From Albugo candida (Eukaryota > Oomycota > Peronosporomycetes > Albuginales > Albuginaceae): DNA of 64,000 bases. The stretch lies in the NCBI GenBank assembly GCA_905220665.1, contig CAJNAR010000029.1, positions 1 to 64,000 on the forward strand. The letters run 5' to 3'. A model generated the notes under the pieces. The model was given only the letters and a program-made list of their open reading frames with translations, was not told where the DNA came from and searched no databases. The translations under genes were made by a program, and so were the position numbers. Within the stretch, counting starts at the first letter, position 1. Each line of letters begins with the position of its first letter. Below, one piece after another: positions 19,601 through 29,153 of the stretch.

Positions 19601-22600
19601 TCGAGCACAAGTGTATGCAATGGACACTCGTCGTCTTTTCCACACGAAACCTTTGCGATCATTCCATCGTTTTCCATGTCGATACGTTCCTGTGACTTCG
19701 GATCGTACAGCTGCAACTGCTTCGTAGTCGCATTCACAGCAAGTCGTACGCTTTCCCGTCGACATTGTGCGTCACAAATGTCATCGAGAACGCTTTGTTG
19801 TTCGCATTGACAGACTCCTGCGCTTTGTAATAAGACTCCACTGCCTTTTGGACACACACGCGAGCAATCGGTCATGGAGATATCCACACAGGTTCCATTA
19901 TCGGCTCGAATTTGTGACGTTGTGCATCGATCATACACGATCGGCTGACAGTCGATATCGCTGTCTTGATCGCTTTGAAAGACGCCATTCTCGTAATATT
20001 GGAATCCTGGCTCACAAGTGCATGCTCCATCGCTTCTTTGGAACGCACGATGACTTCCTTTGCATTTGCATTGTACACCGCCGGGAAGTAATGTGAATGA
20101 GCTTCGAGAGCACGGGATACAATTCGTTGCCGCCGTGTTCATTTGATACGTTCCAAGAGGACATAAAAGGCAATCTGAATCGTTTCCAGCGGTTTCTTTC
20201 GGCTGATACGTTCCAGCTGGACACGCGATTGCCTGATGACTTGCTTGCGGGCAGAAATACCCAGCAGGACATGGATACCCGTGGTCGACGTCGACGTCCA
20301 TAGGCGCTTTCGACGTTGTGCCACCCAAACAGATAAATCCTCGCTCGCAAGATGTGCATTCTTTCTGGAGATACGTGTCGGCATACGTTCCCTTTGGACA
20401 TTTCTCACACGATTCCAATGGTGTTGAGTAGCTTCCATTCGTAGGCGTGGCTCTTCCAATCGTTCCCAATGGACACGGAAGTGGGAAATCGCTATTTCCC
20501 GGACAATAAAAGCCGCGTTGACAACGTATTGGCGTCGCTGAACCGAAAGGACAAACGTATCCGCGAGGACAATTCATTGGAAGCCAACTGTTGTACGTGC
20601 AATAGAATCCTAAAGGACATGGAAGCGGTTGTCCCGATCCAAGCGGACAGTACGTCGAGGAAGGACACACTTGCGGTCGTGAGGCTCCTTGCGAGCAATA
20701 CGATCCTTCCGGACACTGTACACATTCGTCGATTCGTTTTGCGCCATCGAATTCGCCATACGTTCCATCGGGGCACCAATTCGACGTGATCGCGCCACGT
20801 ACGCAGTAGGAACCGCGAGGACAGCGATACGAATCCATATCGATGATTCCAGTGTCATTGCAAAGTCTTCCTGCGTTGCATTCGCGACAATCTTGTCGTT
20901 GTGCTTTCCCAATTTCATTGTTATACGTTCCCATCGGACATGCGATGGGAAGTGTTCCGGAACGACAATAAAAGCCTTTCGGACACACCCGCGTCCTTGC
21001 TCCATCCGTGCAATCCATTCCGTCAGGGCAAGGCTCACAGTCTTGCATCTTGACTCCATACCGCGTGAGACGAGCTGTTGTGCTCGGACACGGCACAGGA
21101 TTTATAATGCCTTCGGGACAGTAATGTCCTAATGGACATGCGCCTCCCTCATCGTCTGATTCCTCGGGAAACGGTGACGAGTTGTGTTTCCTGCACACGT
21201 AACCGGCAGCACATGTGCCTGTAATTCGTCCATTCACACAATAGTTTCCAGCGGTGCATCGCGTGCATTGAGATGGTTCAGAAAGTCGCGTGTCATTTCC
21301 ATACGTTCCGCTCGGACACGGAAGCGGAAGATGCGTTCCTGCGGGGCAATAGCTTCCATAAGGACATACTTTTGGTGTGTGCGTAGTCGCGACGCAATAC
21401 ATTCCTTCCGGACATTCGAGACACTCGCCTTGCTCGATTGGATTGAATGTTCCTGGAGGACACGCAAGTTGTTGTCCAGCGCCTTTGGGGCAATAGAAAC
21501 CGCGATGACACGCATGTCCAGTGATGGTATCGGTTGGAGATGGAAGAGACGCTCCTCCGAGACACACAAAGCCTTTCTCACACATTCCGCCAGTCGTATC
21601 ATTTGGCATCGATGTTTTCGCTCCCAATTGACAGTAAAATCCATTCGCACAACGACCTGTCGGCGCATCGGTTTGTCCATTTCCATTGCAATAAAATCCT
21701 TCGGGACATTTCGTACAGCTCGCTGCGTCAATAAGACGCGTGTCATTTCCAAAGGTTCCCGGCAAGCACGGGAATAAAGTGTTTCTTGTTGTGTTGGCGG
21801 GACAATAAAAGCCGCGAGGACACTCTTCCGGTTGAATCGTTCCTTCCGTCGAGCAGACGTATCCCGCGGGACATTCTTTGCATTTCAATGCACCTTTTGC
21901 GTCATTAAAGCTTCCACGCGCACACATTGTTGGCGACATCGATCCAAGTGCACACGCAGCTCCTCGAGGACATAACAACGTCGCTTGCGTATCGTTTCCT
22001 GGGCAGAAATATCCTTCCGGACATGCATGAAGAGGTCGGATGATACCGGACGCATTGCAGATGAATCCTGGCGTACATGGACGACATTCTTCCTCTTTTT
22101 GGAGTTGTGTAATGTCCGAATACGTTCCTGGAGGACATGGAATCGGATGACTGCAATTCTCCGGGCAGTAGTGTCCTTGTGGGCATACATTTCCAATCGT
22201 TCCAAACCCATTCGATTGCCCCGTTGGTGTCGGCGTATACGCTCCCTGGATGCAGTAAAAGCCGGCTTGACACGGAAGCGATCGCTCGATATCCGAGGAC
22301 GTGCAATATCTTCCCGCAGGACAAGTGAATGGACGTGATGAGCCTTCCGGACAATACGATCCCATCGGACACGGACCTCCCGTTAATGTGTTTGCAATCG
22401 GTGTTTTTGAAGTGGATCCTCCGCTGCAGTAAAAGCCTAATGCACAAAGCCCCACCGGTCGTATCGACGCGTACGTGTCGATAAACGTCCCACCGGGAGC
22501 GGACGTGCATTGCGCTTCACTCTGAAGCTTCTCTGTGGCGCCATACGTTCCACGCGGACACGGATTCGCATTCATTGACGTCGTACCGCTTGGGCAAAAG

Positions 22601-25600
22601 TATCCCAACGGACAAATGTGTGCATCGAATGTGATACTGTTTTTCGGACAAACGTATCCCGCGGGACATATGGCACATTCCGAGGCTCCCATTTCATTTG
22701 CATACGTTCCCATCGGACACGGAAGCGGTTCAGTGGTTCCTTTGGGGCAGAAAAAGCCTTTCGGACACGAATTCCCGCCAATTTGAATCGCATCGTTCAC
22801 GGAATGATTCGTCACGCCGTACGTCGGTGTCGCATCGACATTTCCACGCTTGCAAAAGTACCCGGCATCACAGCTTCCTTGGACATGTGTCAATGCTGTA
22901 GTTGCACAATACGCGCCTTCTTCGCAAAGTGTGCATTGTGTTTCCATTTCGAGTTTGGTTGTGTTCGCATACGTTCCCATCGGACACGGAAGCGGATGTG
23001 CGGTTCCTAACGGACAGAAATGGCCTTTTGGACATTCCATTTCGCTGACAGACGCATTCTTTCCGTACGGCGTCATGGACCCTAACGAGCACATAAATCC
23101 CGCAGCACAAAACCCTGTCATTTGACTCAATCCCAACGTCGAGCAATACATTCCAAACGCACACATTTCGCACTGCTTCTCTTCCGACAGCGTTGTACGA
23201 CTGCTCCATGTTCCTATCGGACACGGTTGAGGCTGTTTTCCCGTTCCAAACGGACAATAAAAGCCTACAGGACAGTTCGTCGGCAATGTCGTATTCCCAT
23301 CGCAATAGTATCCTTCGGGACACAATGCGCACACTGCGTGACCTCCGGGGGCTTTTGCATACGTTCCTTCCGCACATTCGATCGACCGAGTGGATCCTTT
23401 GGGGCAATACGAGCCTGGAGGACATTTCCCATTGCTTCCATCGATACGCGTCGATCCCAATTCGCAATAGAATCCTTCCTCACAGACACCGGAAGGTGCG
23501 ATGAGCGCTGTGTCATTACAATACATTCCGCCGGGACATAAAGCACACGCTTCGATGGTACTGCCTCTACTTGCGTTTCGGAAGGTTCCACGAGGACACG
23601 CTGATGGCACCAATGCGCCTTCAGGACAGTAGTGACCTCGAGGACATGGGAATCCACTTCCGTCATTACCATTCGGTGTCGGCGATATGGAAAACTGGGA
23701 GCATACGTATCCCTCCGCACAGAAATCCGTCGGTGTGGTGCGTCCGATTCCATCACAATACATTCCCACACGACACGGCGTACATTGCGTGCTGTCTATC
23801 AAATTGGTCGAATTACTAAATGTTCCCATCGGACACGGAAGCGGCCACATACTTTGTGACGGACAATAATACCCACGAAAGCAATTCAACGGCGTGATCG
23901 TCGCTATTGTCGGGCAAAAGGTCCCTTCCACACACACGAGACACTGTGTACTCTTTGCCATCGGACTGTAATACCCCAAAGGACACGGAAGCGGTACGCC
24001 GAGTCCTTTTGTCGTAAAGTATCCGGCAGGAACGAGCATGGAATCGGGTCGTGTGGCACCCGGAGGACAGTAATATCCTTCCATACACTCTCCCGTGATG
24101 TTTGTCTGTCCACTTTGTTGGCAGTACTTTCCTGCAGGACATACGTTGCATTGATCTTCCCTTTGTAGTCCCATGGAATCGCTTATTGTTCCTGCAGGAC
24201 ACGCGGTAGGAAATGCTGTTCCTCGTACGCAATAAAAGCCTTTGGGACATACGCCTGCGTTCGTATCATTGACGAGCGATGGTGTCGATGTCGTCGATCC
24301 AATGACACAAAAGTAACCAGGCTCACATGCTCCAGTTGGACGTACCAGCGCTGTAGCGTCACAGAATCGACCTGGAGGACATCGTGTGCATTCCTCGCGC
24401 GTTTTCAGTTCGATGTCCGATGAGAATGTTCCAATCGGACACACAATCGGATTGGAAACGCCAATGGGGCAATAGTATCCCTCGGGACATGTGCGTGGCA
24501 TCGACGACGCTTGTGGACAGTATTTCCCGGCAATGCAAATGGAACAATCGATGACACTCGCTCCTTTTGTTCGATTGAGATACGTTCCCAAAGGACATGG
24601 GAATTGATTGAAAGTGGTCGATCCACGCGGACAATAAAAGCCCGGAGCACAGATTCCCGTCGGTAGAATCGATGCAGCGATACTATACATTCCTTCGGGT
24701 GTCGCGATGCAATCTTCCAATGCGTCTTGTCCGGTGAGCGGATTGAACGTTCCTGCAGGACATGCGATCGGAAGAGGAGTTCCCTTTGGGCATACGTATC
24801 CCATAGGACACGCGTCGATTTCCGCGTACGGCTCGTGATCCGTTCCACTCGGACAATACGTTCCATTAAAACACTTTCCGTACAGAAAACCGGAAGGTTT
24901 CCAACTCGAGAGTTCCATTTCCATCTGAATGAATGAAGTCGTATTACTCGCACAAAAGCGTCCAGGACGACATGGAAGACATTTCTCTGCGTTAGCCGAT
25001 GAGAACATTCCAACGCCACAGGGAAGCGGTCGCACAGACGATAACGGGCAATAGTTTCCAGCTGGACACGACACACACGACGGCCATACACCGGGTCCTG
25101 CGTCCTTGCTCTTATGGCGTTCCGCGTAGGTTCCTCCTTTACAAGGTATCGGTGTCGTCGATCCTTGCGGACAATACGTTCCCATCGGACATTCTTCGCA
25201 TTCGTCGACGTGTGAGATGTCTGTTTTCGCGGTGAAATACCCGCTGGGACACGGGAATTCCGTCGGTGAAGACGTTCCTTGCGGGCAGTAATGTCCCGAC
25301 GCACAATTTCCATCGATACGATCCTTTCCGCCGACACAATACATTCCGTTCGGACAAATGTCGCACTCTTGTTCATTTGCGAGATTTGTTTGACTCGTAT
25401 ACGTTCCAGGAAGACATGGGAATTGTGTCGCATACGCGGTTTGATTCGGACAATAATGACCCAACGCACACATTTGCATTGGCGTTGCATCGCCTCCCGT
25501 TCCAGACACACACGCATGTCGTTGGGGACACACAGTGCATTCCTCCATACGTATGAGATCGTTTCGATTCGTATACGTTCCCGCAGGACACGCGAGTGGA

Positions 25601-28600
25601 AGGACTGTTCCTTTCGGACAATAATGACCCAACGCACATCGCTGTTGAACCATTGGTGTTCCGATACGCGGACACATCCATCCCGACGGACATTCCATGC
25701 ATTCGTATACCGCTGCTGCTCCCGTGTTTGGATTGTAAGTGCCTGCGGGACATAACGTCGGCGAAGAGCTTTTCTCGGGACAATATGCGGCGACTTGACA
25801 AATCGAACATTCCAACGCTTGAACGAGTCCTGTGCGATCGCTAAATGTCCCTGCAGGACACGGATACTGATCTGATGATGCGGTTCCTTCCTTACAAAAA
25901 CTACCGCGAGGACACGGCGTTGGATCCGAGGTTGCTTGACCGCAATATCGACCTGCAGGACACATACTGCACGCATTGGAATCGATTTGACCGTACTGAG
26001 GATTGTACGTTCCATAAGGACACGGATACTGACTGCTTCTTTGCGTTCCTGCGGGGCAAAAGTATCCGGGAGGACATAATCGCATTGTGTTTCTTGTGCT
26101 TCCAATGTCGCAGTAATATCCTTCGAGACATGAATGACACGCGTGTGTGAGACTTTGACCTGCAGTGACGTTCCCAAACGTTCCCAAAGGACATAATGTG
26201 AGACTGTATGACGGATTGCAATAGCTTCCCATCGGACATTCGTCTTGGATCGGCGTGGAAGTGGTCGAGCCTGGACTGCATCGATAGCCTGGACGACATA
26301 ACGCACATGCTTCCCATCCACCAGGACTGAAGTAGCCAATTGGACAAAGACGAGGTACATCTTGAGGTCGTGGACATTCGTATCCTGGAGGACAATCACT
26401 GCAGCTGGATGAAGATTCGACGCTGAATGTTCCCAAGGAGCAATTCTTTACGACTTGTGGCGTGTCGCAATATGAGCCTCGAGGACATTGGATGCAGAAT
26501 GCGTTTCCAGACAAAGAATATGTTCCAAGCGGACACGGGATAAAATCTTGACTGCTGACACTGGAGCATGAGAAGCCTGCAGGACAAGGAAGACAGCTCG
26601 CTTGTGCTCCGAGAGAATACGTTCCAATTTCACACGCGATTGAAATGTTTCGCGTACTGTCGGGACACGCGAATCCGGAAGAACACGGCGTGCATATGGC
26701 ACTACACCCGATGCTGAATGTCCCGGGAACGCATGGAATTGGTTCGTGATCGCTTGGACGTGGACATGCAAAGCCGGGAGGACATTTCGTGCATGTTGTG
26801 ACCGCTCCACCAGCGATTGTGTACGTTCCAATTGGACACAATGCATTCGCTGAGCCGTCTGTGAGTGGGCACATATACCCCGCGGGACAGAATGTGCATC
26901 GATCTTGTTTTTCGAGAGAGAATGTTCCCATTGGACACGCGATACATTCGTCTTGTCGTTGAGCACTGAAGGTTCCTGACGCACATGGACGCGGATCCGA
27001 GTCGAAAATCGAGCAGGAAAAGCCTTGTGGACATGAAATGCATTCATCTCTCTCGGTGTTGTGTGTTTCTCCGTTTGGACACGCGATTGATTTCGTGTTT
27101 GGAAAGGGACATTTGCTTTTATTCGGACAAGACGTACAGACATGTTGTCCTCCAATGCTAAAGGTTCCACGCGGACATTGTTGAGGCTGTAGCGTCGATG
27201 TGCAAAATGCTTCCAAAGTGTCGTTGGATGAGGTTTCAAATTCACAGGATGCACAGCCTCCTTGGCAGAAATGACCCGATGGACATGAGATGCATTCGCG
27301 TTTCCATTTGGCTAAAGCAGAGCCTGGCGGACAAGGAACACACGAATTGGAAGGTTGAATGTATCCGAGGACATCGCTTTGCGGTGTGAAAAAGACGTCG
27401 GAAAAGGCTGAGCGGATGGAATGACGCAATATGATCGCTGTGCCTGTGTCAATGGAAGCATTGGCGACATGAATCCACACGCTTTTGGGTCGCCAGTCGT
27501 TCGGATGGAAACGCACGATCAAAGGCTGTACGTTCAGCAGACTGAGTGGAGTTTGTGTGTTTCTGTCGATGCTTTCTATCCCAATTTCGAGCAATTCTTC
27601 CGGTTGGAATAAAAGTTGGATCGCGTACGAGACGTTTTGCTCCGATAAAAGTCCCAAATGTCGCGTTGATAAGCGTATGGTTGGCGTTGTTGTATCGGTG
27701 AGAGAGAGAGCAATATCATTCGGTTGTGACCATAAGTCTGTTTGATTCGATGGAAGCTCTATTTCGTGATGGAGAGAATTCCAATTGACACATTGAATTC
27801 GAAGATCCTGAGGCATGGAGACGTCGATGACAGTGATTTGCGTCCAATTGGCCATTGAATACACGACGTACGATGGAGACAATTGGACGGAATAATTGGC
27901 ACAATTGGGTGAGAATGTGAATCGATGCACAATACGAATTCTCAATTGCGTGTCGTCTGTTGGACGTGAGGATTCTTCCAGCTGCAGGCTGTATGTAGAG
28001 GACGCTCCACCTTCACGCAAGCTGATTTGTGTTCGATTGAGAAGAATACTGGCTCGTGAGAGGAAAATATGACTCAGATCGATAAAGCCTTGATCCATTA
28101 AGAGTCCATCGGAATTGGTTGTGTCAATACGCAATAAGGAGCCTATGGGACCTTCCATCGATGGCTGAATGACGTCTATAGTGACGTTGATATCTTTGTC
28201 GGAAAGCTTTCCCTCGATAAATAATTGCTCCCGTTTCACTTTCCAGCTGCATTCCGCTCCATTCACTGCCACTCGAAACGTGTCAGAGGAGAGTCTGTAC
28301 GTCTTCGGAAAGGTGAATATCATTGCTTGATGGAGATCCGAAACGCTGAGGTCGAATGAAATGGAGATGGAGGCACTTCTTCCCATCAGCGTCGAGTTCA
28401 TGGAGATCGATGGATGCCAAATTTTTTGTGGGGAAATATCCAAGCCATCGAGTACCGAGATCCAAGGGACGAATGACTGGAGATCAATGCTTTGATTCTT
28501 CAAAGTGCTGTTGTAAATCGCGAGAAAGCCTAAAGGTGACGCGATTCTCATTGCGTACGGTGGATTCTGTGCGTTTGATAATGAGAAACGCAATTTTGTT

Positions 28601-29052
28601 TGATTGAGAATGCGGGAACGCGTGTCTTCCGGCTGAGAGATGAGAATGTAATGTGATATCGTGTCATTGTCGAGTGCGAGTGCGTCAGTGACAAATTGTT
28701 TGAGGGATTGAAAATTGGCCGAGCAATTGCATTGTAGCGATGAGCGTACGGGAGGCGAAATGAACTCAACAAGAGACATTCTGGAGGGAACATCGTCTTC
28801 GAATACTTTAAAGGTGCTTTGATTTGCGTCATTGATTGTGAATGCGGAGGAGAGGCCAATGAGGAATGTTGCATCGGATGAAATGTCGAATTCAGAGGTG
28901 AAGGAGAACGCCAAGCGCGTTGTTGCATTGGCAGATGTGTTGCTGGATGAAATAGGAATAGAATAAACCTGGTCGGATGCTGTATAAGCCAATAGAACGA
29001 GCAAAAATGCGGTCCAAAGTGTGGCAGGACGGCAGGAAGTACGCCCTTTCAT
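13627..29052 (-). CDS. Giant GCC2/GCC3-repeat type I membrane protein with long cytosolic coiled coil
   Basis: A single uninterrupted frame of 5141 residues starts at ATG 29052. Residues 1-31 form a signal peptide (TLWTAFLLVLLAYTASDQVYS). Residues 32-570 are a beta-rich, N-glycosylation-site-rich ectodomain of unknown family. From about 570 to 3100 there is a long tandem of cysteine repeats (CPxGTYxxxxxxxxxxxCxxCPxGxYC), each roughly 50-60 residues, matching the GCC2/GCC3 (ephrin-receptor-like) family and suggesting on the order of 45 units. About 3100-3300 is a non-repeat juxtamembrane domain. One transmembrane helix (SLIAGLLVGLFVLLASVIMALYVF) ends near residue 3335 before HRKRWK. About 1800 cytosolic residues are mostly charged coiled coil with internal repeats. 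Such proteins occur in oomycetes and other protists as surface proteins; the function of this one is unknown. Adhesion, cyst or flagellar-surface anchoring are possible. Confidence 0.93.
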   Translation of the reverse strand: MKGRTSCRPATLWTAFLLVLLAYTASDQVYSIPISSSNTSANATTRLAFSFTSEFDISSDATFLIGLSSAFTINDANQSTFKVFEDDVPSRMSLVEFISPPVRSSLQCNCSANFQSLKQFVTDALALDNDTISHYILISQPEDTRSRILNQTKLRFSLSNAQNPPYAMRIASPLGFLAIYNSTLKNQSIDLQSFVPWISVLDGLDISPQKIWHPSISMNSTLMGRSASISISFDLSVSDLHQAMIFTFPKTYRLSSDTFRVAVNGAECSWKVKREQLFIEGKLSDKDINVTIDVIQPSMEGPIGSLLRIDTTNSDGLLMDQGFIDLSHIFLSRASILLNRTQISLREGGASSTYSLQLEESSRPTDDTQLRIRIVHRFTFSPNCANYSVQLSPSYVVYSMANWTQITVIDVSMPQDLRIQCVNWNSLHHEIELPSNQTDLWSQPNDIALSLTDTTTPTIRLSTRHLGLLSEQNVSYAIQLLFQPEELLEIGIESIDRNTQTPLSLLNVQPLIVRFHPNDWRPKSVWIHVANASIDTGTAIILRHSIRSAFSDVFFTPQSDVLGYIQPSNSCVPCPPGSALAKWKRECISCPSGHFCQGGCASCEFETSSNDTLEAFCTSTLQPQQCPRGTFSIGGQHVCTSCPNKSKCPFPNTKSIACPNGETHNTERDECISCPQGFSCSIFDSDPRPCASGTFSAQRQDECIACPMGTFSLEKQDRCTFCPAGYMCPLTDGSANALCPIGTYTIAGGAVTTCTKCPPGFACPRPSDHEPIPCVPGTFSIGCSAICTPCSSGFACPDSTRNISIACEIGTYSLGAQASCLPCPAGFSCSSVSSQDFIPCPLGTYSLSGNAFCIQCPRGSYCDTPQVVKNCSLGTFSVESSSSCSDCPPGYECPRPQDVPRLCPIGYFSPGGWEACALCRPGYRCSPGSTTSTPIQDECPMGSYCNPSYSLTLCPLGTFGNVTAGQSLTHACHSCLEGYYCDIGSTRNTMRLCPPGYFCPAGTQRSSQYPCPYGTYNPQYGQIDSNACSMCPAGRYCGQATSDPTPCPRGSFCKEGTASSDQYPCPAGTFSDRTGLVQALECSICQVAAYCPEKSSSPTLCPAGTYNPNTGAAAVYECMECPSGWMCPRIGTPMVQQRCALGHYCPKGTVLPLACPAGTYTNRNDLIRMEECTVCPQRHACVSGTGGDATPMQMCALGHYCPNQTAYATQFPCLPGTYTSQTNLANEQECDICPNGMYCVGGKDRIDGNCASGHYCPQGTSSPTEFPCPSGYFTAKTDISHVDECEECPMGTYCPQGSTTPIPCKGGTYAERHKSKDAGPGVWPSCVSCPAGNYCPLSSVRPLPCGVGMFSSANAEKCLPCRPGRFCASNTTSFIQMEMELSSWKPSGFLYGKCFNGTYCPSGTDHEPYAEIDACPMGYVCPKGTPLPIACPAGTFNPLTGQDALEDCIATPEGMYSIAASILPTGICAPGFYCPRGSTTFNQFPCPLGTYLNRTKGASVIDCSICIAGKYCPQASSMPRTCPEGYYCPIGVSNPIVCPIGTFSSDIELKTREECTRCPPGRFCDATALVRPTGACEPGYFCVIGSTTSTPSLVNDTNAGVCPKGFYCVRGTAFPTACPAGTISDSMGLQREDQCNVCPAGKYCQQSGQTNITGECMEGYYCPPGATRPDSMLVPAGYFTTKGLGVPLPCPLGYYSPMAKSTQCLVCVEGTFCPTIATITPLNCFRGYYCPSQSMWPLPCPMGTFSNSTNLIDSTQCTPCRVGMYCDGIGRTTPTDFCAEGYVCSQFSISPTPNGNDGSGFPCPRGHYCPEGALVPSACPRGTFRNASRGSTIEACALCPGGMYCNDTALIAPSGVCEEGFYCELGSTRIDGSNGKCPPGSYCPKGSTRSIECAEGTYAKAPGGHAVCALCPEGYYCDGNTTLPTNCPVGFYCPFGTGKQPQPCPIGTWSSRTTLSEEKQCEMCAFGMYCSTLGLSQMTGFCAAGFMCSLGSMTPYGKNASVSEMECPKGHFCPLGTAHPLPCPMGTYANTTKLEMETQCTLCEEGAYCATTALTHVQGSCDAGYFCKRGNVDATPTYGVTNHSVNDAIQIGGNSCPKGFFCPKGTTEPLPCPMGTYANEMGASECAICPAGYVCPKNSITFDAHICPLGYFCPSGTTSMNANPCPRGTYGATEKLQSEAQCTSAPGGTFIDTYASIRPVGLCALGFYCSGGSTSKTPIANTLTGGPCPMGSYCPEGSSRPFTCPAGRYCTSSDIERSLPCQAGFYCIQGAYTPTPTGQSNGFGTIGNVCPQGHYCPENCSHPIPCPPGTYSDITQLQKEEECRPCTPGFICNASGIIRPLHACPEGYFCPGNDTQATLLCPRGAACALGSMSPTMCARGSFNDAKGALKCKECPAGYVCSTEGTIQPEECPRGFYCPANTTRNTLFPCLPGTFGNDTRLIDAASCTKCPEGFYCNGNGQTDAPTGRCANGFYCQLGAKTSMPNDTTGGMCEKGFVCLGGASLPSPTDTITGHACHRGFYCPKGAGQQLACPPGTFNPIEQGECLECPEGMYCVATTHTPKVCPYGSYCPAGTHLPLPCPSGTYGNDTRLSEPSQCTRCTAGNYCVNGRITGTCAAGYVCRKHNSSPFPEESDDEGGACPLGHYCPEGIINPVPCPSTTARLTRYGVKMQDCEPCPDGMDCTDGARTRVCPKGFYCRSGTLPIACPMGTYNNEIGKAQRQDCRECNAGRLCNDTGIIDMDSYRCPRGSYCVRGAITSNWCPDGTYGEFDGAKRIDECVQCPEGSYCSQGASRPQVCPSSTYCPLGSGQPLPCPLGFYCTYNSWLPMNCPRGYVCPFGSATPIRCQRGFYCPGNSDFPLPCPLGTIGRATPTNGSYSTPLESCEKCPKGTYADTYLQKECTSCERGFICLGGTTSKAPMDVDVDHGYPCPAGYFCPQASHQAIACPAGTYQPKETAGNDSDCLLCPLGTYQMNTAATNCIPCSRSSFTLLPGGVQCKCKGSHRAFQRSDGACTCEPGFQYYENGVFQSDQDSDIDCQPIVYDRCTTSQIRADNGTCVDISMTDCSRVCPKGSGVLLQSAGVCQCEQQSVLDDICDAQCRRESVRLAVNATTKQLQLYDPKSQERIDMENDGMIAKVSCGKDDECPLHTLVLDTFGLAGSYDIPFDMKSKRRRLSTSQKSLLFNPIVCVRSGGGIAFDLRHGISSFGRVSYPMYLKDSMLNTNPHFDYGAFREVAMRIDSNASKVSVFAFTFTDPGMYVFGSSGNSEARTIVSVMQQGTICPVEAPIVPLNEQNLIAIGAVRAADIIVAPDWSLIAGLLVGLFVLLASVIMALYVFHRKRWKTQKCMEGTYRNGNQTDDVVALYADTQSLKDAETYEENRSYWKQSKEMRNGRNAFTKTVENGLLGMRHFLQSELQRIHLGNEMIQWLAAKSFVSLRIAERNEFVRVDTSKNALVSFWKDTAAMDLNERERYRVKKREMLDRMIQSADNVQKAFGIEGMPRKSDWNVGDLARTLLAESMKGHALDVVEDGSGRESRTMDRGRKALRELKDAMDARSTLSALQMTEEHRQKLTDTVFDAICAKLLESLDDGKECDAMESVKKAYERMQVSRNAMDTQAEAVDAHCTKLIDKMERVFACVESMQTSNAEKETEKRLTFLLRDLLKIKEWERRKSELEAIKDEETHAMNEFQQRLKSFYDVNQQSDKQSIAREGVSLGVSIEKEIKEIRKMLSSLVFKAQVTPREADSLLGDTSWLTETRDALVCMEKSDETNALRIASVGMTSKTDDNILDQRYKEEAEAIEEEYRKELDELEREWEDESIDETCVLFSENALWKKVSNSESPYFDLLRQRQTPYEVYGTDNECTEETLCKEMIANAVRETLKDWEHLIFDCKKQFENTIQRIQSTENIQNDAIVCEMEKARDAYAFELEERTRQMTFQLLTEREISQNALCETLESMREKELFPISHDAKTQKWIDEMMENTVKAESRRIAAELISGHGSEAMKLRDPSGFVEEEIRKLAATQREALREQQKEIHADAILRKERLRERIQKRVRTSEINEQVDAIDRIAEEENASLTTDCDAFLSNATKSLTEFVQQTISDVDGDIRNCIAMYDAEKDELALKLCEMRTERIRLYDANESDQMREEEETHKANAWEQLNASHKANLQSLHAKALSTAKEKKEQAQAQEIKAQEELDRIRSVHLRERQQFDETLRIDQKNGENRLKQRIAEKRQRHKLKMNKIVVEENVKKEEMASAEEKETDEWKSQIATEQLLIDRIRWCQLERAKAEAMQRAIDTTFAIQWKGTDSAVEMSFASTETKKKTFESILEEKKSPEEMEQLLRRCKDAHEQEAEKLRKELQSERQRQEHALKDRIRVRREKKMVSVLPIGIEDAKGSLEKEFQEQEQALEASIEANEAAAWSLIREKQQQDLRALTVKAQAIAQRKQQKANELERFAAEELQRLSGEHVEESKQLEALLGSEKQRHEKRVQERVAQRRERKLSQLASVIEDGVSPRNEETFTSMEASATIRIDTAKEAAERASFEAHKAIQIVDEMKAESLRAIEVERVAKEYAEKQSELKRTHYVDMMTQRKRLEARINAKKQRKLTDLDSKREKELLALSRSPISEKEKVSTHTMEADDLLLRFQAAKEAIDAIEWKRIPFDEAMRTESSDQRMESYLCTLERLMNGNIVPEKLSIELAIELILNPFHQSEVAAMYTKHKAEKKNVHRNMLKDLTEKRTEVRTRLLSQSTASEMEAILSDIDTLFHEKMKRLEAQVDEKMEVAFGIEFTEMRERHQSEVDFLRKYTNNRTVEWKTTSGDACQMSEACDAEKSVAVEIETLRVNVEREVEALEIAFGNEMKAQSDRWNALLETESEAFDSVWEKSNTNSADKKVQWKMMREKLCERQQFQITRLENRLQEEKQALWKAFAEKERLLRSEMTLKETMRDARQHIDSKASRDSFKEYQCHVHKELAKVCNHHTLHVKRIENSSFLIPTDFSKISHQLKESVQYFRFMVKSMTEDLTSLTLFEADTLANSTNLFYNPRERVVHVSSKFVETCDIGQSIVLLLFGVCRMESQIDEITDPKFISHCVELLIRSYQYMFDHRSFAVVPEHNQPRDCSTRWKSRAKEIQSFLVSLENSDVH

Positions 29053-29153
29053 GAGGTACCTGTTTGATCACATACATTGCGATAACGCATCCACCTGTTA
29101 TAACGAATAACATCCTAAATTCCTGTCGTCATATCAATAAAGCTCAGCGCTGC

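Noticed and set aside
24405..26399. 664-codon open frame inside the giant gene, same strand, other frame
   Set aside because: Arg/Val/Cys-rich translation repeats the periodicity of the true Cys repeats shifted by one base; there is no domain, and the true frame has a signal peptide, ordered cysteines and a TM helix.
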